Positions 1 through 10,290 are shown, counted from the first letter of the stretch. The stretch: 39,974 bases of DNA from Schizochytrium sp. CCTCC M209059 (GCA_000818945.1 KN805382.1:391204-431177); one strand, 5' to 3'. Notes: a model not told the origin generated them from the letters alone. Numbers and translations: made by a program.

Positions 1-358
1 GGCGAGGCGGCCTGGGTCGCGCGGCCGTGTGCGCACGCGCCGCGCGCGCGCACACACACACCCCCTTCCGCAGAGGGACGCGCGGCGCCTGTCCCGCCCT
101 GCTTGCGCCGCGCGTGCACAAGGCCCGGCCGCCTTCTTCTCCTTGTCCTCGTCCTCGTCCTCGTCCTTGTCTGCGCTGCGCTGCGCTGGGTCAAGACCGG
201 AGCGCGCGCGACGGCGCTGGGAAGCGAAGCGGGGCGGGGCGGCGCGGAGGCAGGTGCGCGGGCCTCCTTGCCTCCTTTCTGGATCTTCCCTTCGTCATTC
301 CTCTTTCCTCCCTTGCTTCCTTGTTTCCCTTGTCCTTGCACATCATCGCCCGGCTATA

Positions 359-421
359 GCTTGCCTTGCTTGCCTGCTTGCCTTGCTTGCTTGCCTTGCT
401 TGCTTGCCTTGCTTGCTGGCT
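359..421. repeat. (CTTG/CCTTG)n imperfect tandem repeat
   Basis: Imperfect tandem units of CTTGC and CTTGCCTTG run through this stretch. The same AAGC/GCTT tetranucleotide family recurs at 10021-10119, 11918-11994 and next to the methyltransferase start near 39490. Confidence 0.8.
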
Positions 422-605
422 TGCGACCACGAGGCCCGAGCCCGCCCCGACGCGCTGCGCGTGGAGCCTCGCGCTGCACCCGGACGCCCCCGTCTGTCGA
501 CGTGCCGGTCGACGTGCGAGTCGAACGAAGCCGAGCGGGCTGAGCGATCGATGGAGGTCGATGCGGAAAGATGTGCGGGTGAACGGATGAATGAATGTAT
601 CATGA

Positions 606-650
606 TGAACGAACGAACGAACGAATGAATGAATGAATGAATGAATGAAT
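606..650. repeat. (GAAC)n/(GAAT)n microsatellite
   Basis: About four GAAC units pass directly into about seven GAAT units. It is intergenic. A longer array of the same type lies at 13857-13920. Confidence 0.9.
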
Positions 651-1918
651 GTACGCTTGCGAATGTACGCGTCCGTCCTCCTCGCGAGAGCGCAACTTGC
701 GACCCGGCCGGCGCAGGCTTCGAGGGCTCAGGCAGAGACACACGCACGCATGCACGCACGCGAGCTCCGCTTACGCAGCTGTCGTCCCTCTCCAAGGCGC
801 TGGGACGCGGGGGCCGCAACAAGAAGATGCGACCCTCGAAAACCGCGCGACGCAGCCGAGGCCGAGCCGGCGTGCGCAGCGTGCCTGCGCGAGCGGGAGC
901 GAGCAGGGAGCCGCGGGTTCGGCGCGCAGGGCCGCCCGCTACGACCGAAACGGCGACGGGGAAGCAAAGGACGTGGATAGGGTCACGGAGATGAACGAGT
1001 GATTGAAGAAGACCAGATGGAGGACGCCTCGAAGACCATGACCGCGACGGCAACAGCGACGACGGCTCGCACGGCAGCGATGGCCGCTGGCCGCCGCTGC
1101 CTTGAGCTGGCCTTGAGCTGGCCTAAAGCTTGCCTCTTCCCCTCTCCCTCTCCGTCCCCCTCTCGACCTGAACGAACTCACCTCAACTCTGTCTTGGCGC
1201 AAGAGTTCTTGGTTTGGCGTGGAGGGGCGTAGCGTAGCGAGGTGTTGCGCTCGGCTTGGCTCGGCTTGGCTTCGACGCTCTGGCCGCTTGCCGGCCCTTG
1301 CGAGAGCGACGTCCGGACAGCCACGGACGGCTAGGATAGCTAAGATAGCTAGCTAGCTTGACAGCGATGGGCGGGACCAGGCGGACAGTGCCAGACATCA
1401 TCTATCTGCATGGCCCCCTCGAGATGACGTTCGGGATGGAAACGCCAGCGGCCCTACGGAAAAGAAACGGAATGGAGAGGATCTGTGTATCGAAAGAACG
1501 CAATCGAAGGAAGTGTCGCAAAAGCTACAAAACAAAACGACCCGCGATGAAAAAGGAAGCCAAGGCACAAGCAAAACGCACTGCAGACCTCACGTCGCTG
1601 CGAGCACCGGTTGTACCATGACCATGGCCCTTTCTATATCCTGGTCGGGCGCAGCTGCGGCTCACTTGGCCTGGCGAGAGCCTAGTTCACAAACTAGTGA
1701 ACCCCCAAACGGTTGTCCATGGCGCGCGCGAGAGAGAGAGTGAGTGAGAGACGAGAATACTTTGTAAAAAGCGCAGAGAGAAGAACTGTGAGAGAGAGAC
1801 GTTTCGGCCTCGAAAACGCAGCTCAACATTAGGAATGAATTATTGCACGGTGGCGAGGTGCAATCCATGTAGTAAGCCAAACGCCACCGACAGCCGCCAG
1901 ACGCAAAACGGGCGTCAA

Positions 1919-1955
<37 letters not shown>

Positions 1956-1957
1956 CC
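1919..1957. repeat. (TC)n followed by (GC)n dinucleotide tract
   Basis: About eleven TC units run straight into about eight GC units. The alternating GC part is the kind of tract that can adopt Z-DNA; that is a general property, not shown here. Confidence 0.85.
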
Positions 1958-3132
1958 CGTGCCCCCTCCACCGTCCCTCCGCCCCCCTCCTAGCTCGGGG
2001 CGTTGGCGTCTTCACGAAGAGGAGGATTCACGAGGGAGTGTGCGCACCCCGGGGACGAGCAAATTGGGGACATTGGGACCCTTCGGCTAGGCTTGACGTG
2101 CTCGGCGCCGGTCAATCGGCGGCGAACTTGTGACATGGACTCGAGGACGCGCTGACGGCCCCGTACAGATGAGCCAGTCGGACGGACGGTCGAGGCAGCG
2201 CAAGTGCCAAGTCCCGCGCCTTGTCAGGGGCCTCTGCGCCTGTCGTGGCCCAATGTTCGGGCGTTGACCAAGTCACCAACTTGAAACTCGCGCACACGAC
2301 GACACGAGGCGGCACTTGCTTGATCAATCGATCGATCAATTGATCGAGCGCGGCGGGCTGTCCGGAGGGAGTGCCTGCCTGCAGCTGCCCGTCTGCCTCC
2401 CTGCCTTCCTGCCTCCCGGCCTGATGCTTTGTGGACAATTCGCTCATATTGATTTCCTTCAGTGAGAGTTCGTAACCGCTTCTCACCAAAACGATCGAAT
2501 AGCCCGAACAGCAGAAACAGTGGCCTCGCTGTCGCGAGCTGCTGCCGCGAGCTGCTGCCGCGGGCTGCCAAAAATTGGCCAACCTTGGCCACACTGCGGG
2601 CGGCAGCGGCGGCCTCTATGTCAAAACCGCCGGCAATGCGAGTTCTTCTTGCTTTGCCAGCTCCTCCGAATGTTGACAAACTAAGTGTTTGAAAGCTCTG
2701 GTGACTATCAACTCGCCGCCCCAACTTCTTATTCTCTCGAGTCCCATCCCCTTTTTCTTGCCAATCAGAACGTCCATGCACTGGTGTGCTTTGACATCAG
2801 AAGGAGGGCCCCAGACCAGCACGTCAGCCAGCAACCAGGAACAAGGTTCATTTCAATTTGACCTACCTGACTTGCAAGGACTTGCAACGAGGTCTAGGCG
2901 CATCCTGCATCCGCCTCTTGTCCTGTTTGGCTAGCCGAACAAGTGAAACCTCCTCGCCGCTGTGACGCAAGGGAAAAAAGGACGCTGATCTTGATCTTGA
3001 TCTTTCTGTGCTAAAGTTCGCGCTCTTGACTCATCTCCCATTAATTTTAAGTTTCTGACTTCGGCGTTGGTTGCGGATTCGTGTCACTTTCTCATCATTT
3101 GCTTCAATCACTGTTTTTCGCCACCATAACGA

Positions 3133-3156
3133 GGCCTAGGCCTAGGCCTAGGCCTA
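3133..3156. repeat. (CCTAGG)n hexanucleotide array
   Basis: Just under four copies of a self-complementary hexamer, so the whole block is a perfect palindrome. It is not a standard telomere repeat and sits about 600 bp upstream of the first gene. Confidence 0.85.
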
Positions 3157-3766
3157 CGGATCGAAAGAAAGGGGGAAAAAGAACGCTATACTCACACGAC
3201 GAACTCGACAATTTGCACGCTAGTACATGTGCTGATGACGATTGATCAACGAACGCCATTTCGCTGTCCGAACAAATTCATGCAATGCCGTTGGGTCTTT
3301 CTCGCTCCAAAAAGAGAATCCTGGATCACAGGCCCACATGGCCCTCGTAGCCAGCCTCCCGAAGCAGAGAATCGCTCAGCCAGTGGCACATCAGGCCCGG
3401 GCTCGATCCCTATGTGTACGATGACATCCAGGCAGCACGCCCGTGATTTTTTTTTTGTAGCCACGCACAAGCACAAGATAGGCCTAAGATAATGATTTCT
3501 ATCAGGGCGTCGTCGTCATTGGTGCAATTGGGGTTGCGCAGTCGAAAACTTGGCGACCAACGACCAAAGGGGAAAGAAGCCTGCGTGCAGGGCTGCGGCG
3601 CGGGGACCTGGGGCAGCGCGGCGCATCATCGCGGCGCATCATCGCGGCGCAGCACGGCAGCTGGCCCGCTCTTCTTTTCTCTCCTTTCTGCTCGCCGCTG
3701 CCCGTCGCCCGTCGCCCGTCGCTCTACGTACGCGTCGAAGCGTTTCCAAGAGAGCGAGTGGCGAGG

Positions 3767-4292
3767 ATGGGAGCCCCCAACCCGCCCCAAAAGGCCGTCA
3801 AGCGCGAGCAAGACGCCGCGGTGCTGGCGCAAGTCGAGGACGACGGCGACGAGAACACTCTCATTATCAAGTTCAAACCCGGCCAAAAGTAAGTTCTGAG
3901 CGAGATATGAAGCAACGGCCTGGCTAAAACCGAGACTCACTCACCCACGTGCTTTTCTCTTGTCTTGATGCTGACGCATTGCAACACGAAAGAAAACCAA
4001 CCCCACCTGGAGGCGAAGGCACGCGCGTATTCTACGAGACACTGTACAAGTAAGTTCTTTCTTATCAATACCATTAACGGTTTCGATGAGCAGATTGCCA
4101 ACGCGTCAATCTCCATTTTTTTCATTGTGGACCCTGCGCAGGCAAAACAATGACAGTCTCATTGCGCTAAACTGGTGCCTCACGCACGGCGTGCTCCCCA
4201 TCAAGGAGGTCCCAGGTGCTCTCGCCAGACTTGAAAAGCTCAAGACCGAGCACAAGGCGAACCTTGATAACCGACCTACCGATAAAAAATGA
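3767..4292 (+). CDS. Small uncharacterised protein, 109 aa, three exons
   Basis: Proposed join is 3767..3888, 3993..4049 and 4142..4292. Both donors are GTAAGT and the acceptors end AAG and CAG. Both introns (104 and 92 nt) are phase 2 and split Lys codons, and the spliced frame stays open to TGA. The product starts MGAPNPPQKAVK, has an acidic patch (residues 23-29), a short strand-like segment (LIIKFK), a Pro/Gly-rich linker, then a compact C-terminal module with RVFYETLYKQ and ALNWCLTHGVLP, and ends in a Lys-rich tail. The aromatic/Trp-Cys module looks like a conserved fold, but I do not recognise the family and assign no function. The ATG has a purine at -3. An AATAAA lies 10 bp after the stop (4302). 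It converges on the SUMO protease gene with about 220 bp between stops. Confidence 0.75.
3889..3992 (+). other. Intron 1 of the small gene (phase 2)
   Basis: Donor GTAAGT directly after AA of a Lys codon; acceptor AAAG. Retention would create TAA right after the next codon. Confidence 0.75.
4050..4141 (+). other. Intron 2 of the small gene (phase 2)
   Basis: Donor GTAAGT after AA; acceptor GCGCAG preceded by a T-rich stretch. Splicing joins the codons of LYK to QNND in frame. Retention gives an immediate TAA. Confidence 0.8.
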
Positions 4293-4301
4293 TCATGTTT
4301 C

Positions 4302-4307
4302 AATAAA
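4302..4307 (+). terminator. Candidate poly(A) signal of the small gene
   Basis: AATAAA 10 nt after the stop codon of the 109-aa gene. Animal-type poly(A) signals are not strict in protists, so this is only suggestive. Confidence 0.35.
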
Positions 4308-4516
4308 TAGCAACGCTCTCTGAGATGTCAAGAATACCCGGGTTTTGCGTACGCACTATAATAACAAGAGTCGAGGATTTCTGCAATGCGGAAAGTACTT
4401 TTGCGAACAAATGACCACTCGAAGCAGCAGAGCGTAGGCTATTGGCCCAGGTTTTTTTTTACTGCAATTGAAAAAATCGTGGGAGAAAATTATAAACATC
4501 AAATGCTAACTTGGTT

Positions 4517-7500
4517 TCAATCCAGTATTATCACCTCCACGTCGTTGGACACGGTTTGGGCTGCCCCCTTCCTCTTCTTATTATTACGTGCTATCCTCGA
4601 GCAGTTTGGGGATTCTAAACGCGTCTTGGCGGAAGTCTTGCTCGCTTCATCCTTCAAGTCGTCCTCCTCTTCATCGCCCTCTTCCACTTTCGTAGGCTGC
4701 TTCTCCAAGAACCCTTCCTTTCCTTTGCGATAACCTGCAAAGTCTTTCGCGACTAAGATAGGATCCGGATCCTCTCCTTCTAGGTCGTGCTTTGCTCCCT
4801 CCATACTTCGAACTTTTTCCGTGACAACGTGTTCTTCCTCAACTTTCATGCCAGTGTCATCATTATTCTTGTCTTTGAGAGATTCCGCATCAGCATTGTT
4901 GTTGGTCTCGGAAATCTCCTCCACATCAGCGTTGTCCTCCCCCTTGTTGGATTCCACGTTAGCATCATCGTCAATTCGCGTAGAGGCTTTAGGCTTTGAC
5001 CCGTTCTTGTTCTCAATGGCCTCCACAGCGGACTCTTCATCGCTCTTTGACTTGACAACTGCAGCAGACTCATCCTTCATCTTCTTCTTCTTCTTCGTGT
5101 CGACCTGCGCCTTGATATCACCCTTTGTGTCATTGCCGAGCATCGTGCCTTCTTCTTCTTCTTCTTCTTCTTGTTCTTGTTCTTGTTCTTGTTTTCCCTC
5201 TTGCTCCTCCTCCTTTTTCTTCGTGCTGACTTGCATGGTAGCATTGTCGGGGTTGCGGGCTTCGAAAACTTCAGCATCACCCTCTTCGTGACTGATTGTG
5301 CCGGGGTCCGCGTTGCCTCTTTTCTCCAAGTCATCCTTTCTTGAGTCCTCAGCGTCGCGATCGTCGCTCCAGGGCTCTTTCTTGGTAGCCTCCGCCCCTG
5401 GGCCTGCGTCGTCCTTTTTGATTTCCTCGGCCTCTACCTCATCCGTCGACTCTTCTTCGGCACCCTGCTCCTGCGCCTTGCGCGCTAGCAATTCTTCATA
5501 TTGCGCATGCAAATTCTTCATCAACTGACGCATATCTCGTCGCACGTGCTCGAACGCCTTCCTCGTCAACGCCTTGACAGCATCAATGACCTCCTCATTT
5601 GTCACTCTGTCCTCCGAGCATGACTTGTACTTAGTTCGGAGAACCTCCTCCACGTAACGCACGACAAAGACCCCGCAGTCGTAATAATTGGGCTGCGTTG
5701 TGACGTCCAGTTGACGCGAAGGAAGATTGTCGAACGTCATCGCCAGCGCTGCAACATCGTCTTCATCCGACTCAAAGCCCTCCGTTTTAGGGGCACGGTC
5801 TTTGAAAATATTCTGCAAATACGTTTCAATGACAGTAATGACCTTTTTCTTGCGATGGGACCCAAGCGAATCCATGAAAAGAACCTGAGGCTTTTTTTCT
5901 GGATCGTACGTGGCGAATGGTTTCCAATACGACGACCCCACCGGAGATGTCGCACGCGATTGAGGCAAAGGAGATGTTGCGGAAGACACTGAAGACGACG
6001 CCTGCCGCTTGCGAGATATGGGAGCATCCGATGCGTGCGCAGAGGTCATCTTTTCATCATCTTTCTCCGTACCAGACACGATGGTCTCAATGCTCGAAGC
6101 GAAATACTTGGAGCTCTTTCCCTCTTGCTTTTGATTTGCGGAGACCGCCTTTTCATCTTCGGAGCGCGTCTCCGCGTGAGCATCGCGGCTGACCGTGTGC
6201 TCTTGTTCCAGCGACTCCGTATCCTGATTCATCTGAGACTCGGTGCCGCCGCCGCCCTCAGCAGTGCTGTCCACGATTACTGGATCATCATCTTCGGTGT
6301 CTGTCTCGCCTTTGCTGATACCTTCACGCTCATCACGGCTGGCAGCGCTGTCACGCCTGCGTTTGGCGTGAGACTTTTCCTTTGAAGAATTTTCCGCATC
6401 GTTACCGTAGGATGTAAAAAAAAGTGGGGGAGGAGAAGCTATCGTTGATAACAGTTTGATGCCCGCACACGTTTCCGTCATAGCCTGCGTTGAAGCGGCT
6501 TCTCTAGCCTCGTCCTTGACCTCCTCTCCCGTCTTTGGCAACTGCGCTTCTTCATCTCCGTTAACACGCTCGTACGAGCAACGAACGTTCCCTGACGCAG
6601 AAGCTCCTCCTCTACGTTTTGCACTTTTCGTGCAGGAGACACCCGACGGTGAAGAATGGCGTGCTTCTTTTGAGTCCTCGCCACCTCGGTGTTCGGAAAT
6701 ATCGACTTGAGATTGAGACGAGCAAGTCTCGTAGCCGTTGTCCCCACTGTCGTCGCTCACTTGCATATTATGCTGAGATTTTGTCGGTTTGGACTCTTCT
6801 GTTTGTGTCTTTGGCTCCTGCTTGTTGCCATCCGCGTGGGCTTTTGATGATAATGAGGGAGAAGAAGAAGAAGAAGAAGACCTTGACGACGACGACGACG
6901 AAGATCGAGGCTTCCTCGACCCAGGATTGGTCCTCGACCTTCCCGCGCCGTTGGTGTCAAGCGAACCCTCGTTTTTGGCGACATTCTTGCCATTCGAGTC
7001 GGCATCGGTTCTGCCAAATGCATGACCGCTCGCAGTGTCTTCAGCAGCACTGTCGCCCGCAGTGGATTGAGGCTCAAAGTCCTGGGACTCGACGGTTTGC
7101 GCAGTAAACATATTTTGCTGACGAATCTGTTCGTTTTGCACATACGCTGGGATCTGATGGGCGTTAAGTACCACTACAACACTCCAATGCAGAGCATCGT
7201 TGATGGGAAAAATGAGAGTCTCCTTTTGAAAGAGATCCACCTTGCGTCCCCACCTCCGCGTCCAGTCGAAGAGCGCCTCGTTGGCGTCCACCTCATTGCT
7301 CTCCTTCTCGTGCCGCCACTTACGCTTTGAAACATCGAACATGCGCTTGACAAAGAGCGAGCTATACACATATACCTTTTCGTGCATGTGCGATTTCGCC
7401 TCGGGCCATTTGTCAAGCAGATAACGAATGTAAAAGTCAATGATAATGTCGTTCAGGAATACGCCTTCCTCCGTGCGTTGCGCATCTTCCTTTGTGACGC

Positions 7501-9184
7501 TAATCTTGTACTTGTCCATGAGGACTGGATACGTAAAGTAAATATCTTGCAGCTCTCCCTCGCCAAAAGTGAATTCGCGATTCTCTTTGGCTCTTGAGCG
7601 CGTCAGACGACCAGATCGCCTCTCTTGCCCATCGTCATCTTCAAGCGTTAGATCCTCGTTCGCCGCATCTTTCTGAAAACCACACGAGCGCTCGTCAGAG
7701 GATGAATCCCGACGATAGAGACTTTTCTTCCTCGACGCGCGAGCACCTCGCTCCCTGCCCTGGGGCGCCAAACCTGTTTTCTTGGATTTATCTTTCCGTA
7801 TCGTCCAGAAGTTGTTTATGCTGCCGCTGCCGCCGCTATGGCGGCTACCATTGTTCGTGGCAAGTCTTGTTGCCGAGCGAGTTTTCGGCACTGGATTGTC
7901 TTCGCGGTCTTCAGAGGAAACCGTTGGGAAATCGCGCGGAATTTTTTTGGTATTTGAAAAGTCCTTGAGGATTGAGCGCGGCAGGTATGCCGCGCTCTGC
8001 ATTCCTCTCTGCTTGTAAAATTCCCTTGCAAACATGATACAATCGACCAGGCTATTTTTCTCTTTTTTCGAAACGCTCCTTGAAGAGTCTTCCTCACGCC
8101 AGGGTAGCACTTTGACTCTTCCTCGCTTCAACGACTCGTGAAGCTGCTCAATGAGCTTCTTGCTCCCCACGATACTGAAGATTTTACAATGAAGGGCGGT
8201 CACCGGGTTCTCTGTGAAGGTCGAGACCTGAACAGAAAACTTGAAGGCGATGATGAGCATCCGCAATTGTTCTTCGCTTTTTGTAGACATCTCTACGAGC
8301 CCGTGGAAAGTTTGCGGGACATCATGCTCAAACGCGACGTCAATGTTCTCGTATTTTGCCTGAAGACAAGGAGCTCTTTCGAAATTGGAAATTTGAGACC
8401 AGGCCAAGTGGCTCTCGAGAAGGCCCTTTGTCGCCCGAATCCACGGATTACGAGGGGCGATTCTGATCTCCTCTTCGCTGGTCGCCCTAGCAATGGGTTC
8501 TTCACAGCTGGCAGCCGCATACATGGCATTTCCAGACGCATCCAATAAAATTATCATACTCGGGCGATTCGATGAGCCTCGCTGGTCATCAGACTCTGGT
8601 GAGGACTGTGCGCCAGTTTGAGATACTTGTGAGTTCACGCTCTCGTGTTGTTTGTTGTCGTCGACATCGATAACGTTGTTGCTCGGTCCATCAACATTTC
8701 TTTTTCCCCTTTTCGCCCGAGTTTCATCCCCTTCCGGCAAGCGAGGCCTGCGCTTCCTGCCTGATGGACCGCATTGAAGACCAGACCGACTGGATGGCCT
8801 GTCCTGCGTACTTGACCAGAAATACGTTGTGCTCGATTCGAAGCGAGGATTTGAACGAGGTTCGCGTTCCGCACGTGACCTTTTTTTGGATGCCGACATT
8901 TGATGATCTTGTGGATGAGGAGCGCTTATGGCCTGCTGCCGTTGCGTAAACGCACTTTCTGGCTCATTTTTTTGCAATGATTGGAGATATCGTCTCTGGG
9001 GTTTCTTTCCATAGGTTTTGGACTGACGTAAAATTGAATTTTTCCGTTTCTTGGTGGAGTCCTTCTGTGGTGTTTTCATTTTATCCATGACGTCGTTGAG
9101 ATTGTGGATTTCATCTTCAATTTGATCATCCTCGGGCTCGTTCGATTTCTTTTTTTTAGTAGAAATGGCGCGTTTAGAAGACAT
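4517..9184 (-). CDS. Ulp2/SENP6-7-like SUMO-specific cysteine protease (C48 family), 1555 aa
   Basis: C48 proteases cleave SUMO precursors, chains or conjugates, usually in the nucleus. The catalytic parts are clear: the entry segment VFLNDIIIDFYIRYLLDKWP, His666 in LHWSVVVV, Asp1105 in LFMDSLGSH, Gln1164 and Cys1170 in QPNYYDCGVFVVRYVEE. His and Asp are normally close, but here about 438 residues of Ser/Glu/Lys-rich low-complexity sequence separate them, a split-core layout reminiscent of SENP6/7. The N-terminal half is basic and disordered apart from a possibly folded block around residues 270-400. The C-terminal ~385 residues are highly acidic with a Glu run, and the protein ends in VEVIILD, a SUMO-interacting-motif-like sequence. 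I chose the ATG at 9184 (MSSKRAISTK, a basic NLS-like start); the frame is open to 9451, but that extension is Cys/Ala-rich and unlike the body. No intron is needed. Confidence 0.88.
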   Translation of the reverse strand: MSSKRAISTKKKKSNEPEDDQIEDEIHNLNDVMDKMKTPQKDSTKKRKNSILRQSKTYGKKPQRRYLQSLQKNEPESAFTQRQQAISAPHPQDHQMSASKKRSRAEREPRSNPRFESSTTYFWSSTQDRPSSRSGLQCGPSGRKRRPRLPEGDETRAKRGKRNVDGPSNNVIDVDDNKQHESVNSQVSQTGAQSSPESDDQRGSSNRPSMIILLDASGNAMYAAASCEEPIARATSEEEIRIAPRNPWIRATKGLLESHLAWSQISNFERAPCLQAKYENIDVAFEHDVPQTFHGLVEMSTKSEEQLRMLIIAFKFSVQVSTFTENPVTALHCKIFSIVGSKKLIEQLHESLKRGRVKVLPWREEDSSRSVSKKEKNSLVDCIMFAREFYKQRGMQSAAYLPRSILKDFSNTKKIPRDFPTVSSEDREDNPVPKTRSATRLATNNGSRHSGGSGSINNFWTIRKDKSKKTGLAPQGRERGARASRKKSLYRRDSSSDERSCGFQKDAANEDLTLEDDDGQERRSGRLTRSRAKENREFTFGEGELQDIYFTYPVLMDKYKISVTKEDAQRTEEGVFLNDIIIDFYIRYLLDKWPEAKSHMHEKVYVYSSLFVKRMFDVSKRKWRHEKESNEVDANEALFDWTRRWGRKVDLFQKETLIFPINDALHWSVVVVLNAHQIPAYVQNEQIRQQNMFTAQTVESQDFEPQSTAGDSAAEDTASGHAFGRTDADSNGKNVAKNEGSLDTNGAGRSRTNPGSRKPRSSSSSSSRSSSSSSSPSLSSKAHADGNKQEPKTQTEESKPTKSQHNMQVSDDSGDNGYETCSSQSQVDISEHRGGEDSKEARHSSPSGVSCTKSAKRRGGASASGNVRCSYERVNGDEEAQLPKTGEEVKDEAREAASTQAMTETCAGIKLLSTIASPPPLFFTSYGNDAENSSKEKSHAKRRRDSAASRDEREGISKGETDTEDDDPVIVDSTAEGGGGTESQMNQDTESLEQEHTVSRDAHAETRSEDEKAVSANQKQEGKSSKYFASSIETIVSGTEKDDEKMTSAHASDAPISRKRQASSSVSSATSPLPQSRATSPVGSSYWKPFATYDPEKKPQVLFMDSLGSHRKKKVITVIETYLQNIFKDRAPKTEGFESDEDDVAALAMTFDNLPSRQLDVTTQPNYYDCGVFVVRYVEEVLRTKYKSCSEDRVTNEEVIDAVKALTRKAFEHVRRDMRQLMKNLHAQYEELLARKAQEQGAEEESTDEVEAEEIKKDDAGPGAEATKKEPWSDDRDAEDSRKDDLEKRGNADPGTISHEEGDAEVFEARNPDNATMQVSTKKKEEEQEGKQEQEQEQEEEEEEEGTMLGNDTKGDIKAQVDTKKKKKMKDESAAVVKSKSDEESAVEAIENKNGSKPKASTRIDDDANVESNKGEDNADVEEISETNNNADAESLKDKNNDDTGMKVEEEHVVTEKVRSMEGAKHDLEGEDPDPILVAKDFAGYRKGKEGFLEKQPTKVEEGDEEEDDLKDEASKTSAKTRLESPNCSRIARNNKKRKGAAQTVSNDVEVIILD

Positions 9185-10019
9185 CTCGCACGTCGCGTGG
9201 CACGGGCACGTCGCGCAGGCCGGAGTTGACTGACAAAGAGAAACAACGCTTGCGGCTTTACTGTCCGCGACGTGACAAAAAAGGACGGATGTCTGCGCTG
9301 CGAGTTGTTCTCCGACCTCTCCGCCGGACGCGCTCGCGCCGCGCGACAAAGCACGCCTTGCGTTTCCTATGCGCGGCTCAGGCGAGCAAAGACAGGCGGC
9401 CGAGGGCCCGGGCCCGGCGCGGCGCCCCGCGCAGACGACTTGCACAGACAAGCGCGCTCTCCACGCTGCAGGAGCGCTCTCCTATTTCGCCACTGTTGAA
9501 GAAGTGTCACGATGCTAAACCACATTCTCGAAACCGCTCGAGCGTCAGACGTTTCACCAACCGACGTCTCCCCGCTCACTACTATACGTTACCCTGGTAT
9601 ATACGTTTAGTACTTACACGAACAAGAGCTCGCTCGCGCTGGCAGGTGGCCGCTGCCAACCTCGCGCTCTGGGTGCTCGCTCGCACAGCGCCGCCTTTCC
9701 CGTGCAAGCCATTCCTCTCGACGAAACGCAGGCGATCGATCGTCCCTGGCGGGGGGAGGCCTCGTCTTGGTCTGGCGCGGGATGAATGAGAGGAAGAAAG
9801 TCCCAAACTCGAGTGTTGGCCTGATCGACGACGACGAACTGGGCTCCACGCGAGCGAGTATCAAGCCCGACGTCCAATTCGTCGCAGCTGCAGCGGACTT
9901 CAAGCCCGAGCGCGCCCGCGACAGAGGCCTGCGCGAGGGGTGGCAGTCCGCCGGACGCACTCTGCGCGAGTCCGTCGAGTCGAGGCGCCGGTCAGCTAGC
10001 TTCCTCGCTCCAAAGAGAG

Positions 10020-10020
<1 letters not shown>

Positions 10021-10080
<60 letters not shown>

Positions 10081-10083
10081 CCA

Positions 10084-10119
<36 letters not shown>
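10021..10119. repeat. (GCAA)n/(AAGC)n tetranucleotide array, about 99 bp
   Basis: Fifteen perfect GCAA units (10021-10080), an interruption (CCAAC), then about nine more units. It is the longest microsatellite in the window. Confidence 0.95.
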
Positions 10120-10261
10120 AGCGAGCGAGGTCTGGCTTAGCTTCGATTGACAGAATCGAAGCCGCCCGTCAGATCGCCATGCCGAATGCAACTTGGAGCC
10201 GCGTAGACCTGGCTCCTGCATCGCGTCGCAGCCAGCCAGGAGAACGAACCTCGTCAGCGAT

Positions 10262-10290
10262 GGTGAGTGAGTGAGTGAGTGAGTGAGAGA
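10262..10290. repeat. (GTGA)n tetranucleotide repeat
   Basis: About six GTGA units decaying into GAGAGTGGGTGAG. It lies about 310 bp upstream of the first hydrolase. Confidence 0.85.

Larger units (their letters stand above)
1..3766. other. Gene-poor, repeat-rich region with no supportable gene
   Basis: I see no protein family, splice-consistent gene or RNA gene here. Open frames exist on both strands, but they translate GC-rich low-complexity DNA into Arg/Ala/Ser/Leu-rich or Cys/Leu-rich sequence with no recognisable motif. The stretch carries several simple repeats (listed separately), an alternating GATC-rich patch near 2320-2345, and a triple GATCTT near 2985-3005. The last 100-200 bases presumably include the promoter and 5' UTR of the small gene at 3767. 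A lineage-specific gene or non-coding RNA cannot be excluded from sequence alone. Confidence 0.5.

Noticed and set aside
343..1053. 236-residue open frame on the minus strand near the window start
   Set aside because: It reads ATGA/GAAC and CTTG repeats as Phe-Ile-His-Ser and Gln-Ala-Ser-Lys series in Arg-rich filler; GC-rich DNA readily yields such frames.
1678..1705. Inverted repeat with GTTCAC/GTGAAC arms
   Set aside because: Only 6-bp arms and no neighbouring gene or duplicated flank, so it is expected by chance at this size.
2112..2781. Two overlapping minus-strand open frames of 160 and 185 residues
   Set aside because: No motif, biased composition and mutual overlap in different frames; nothing supports either as a gene.
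3133..3156. Possible internal telomere repeat (CCTAGG)n
   Set aside because: The unit is not a known telomere repeat type such as TTAGGG or TTTAGGG, and it is palindromic and short.
9185..9451. 89-residue N-terminal extension of the SUMO protease
   Set aside because: The frame is open, but the extension is Cys/Ala-rich and unlike the basic, charged body; the ATG at 9184 gives a typical nuclear-protein start.
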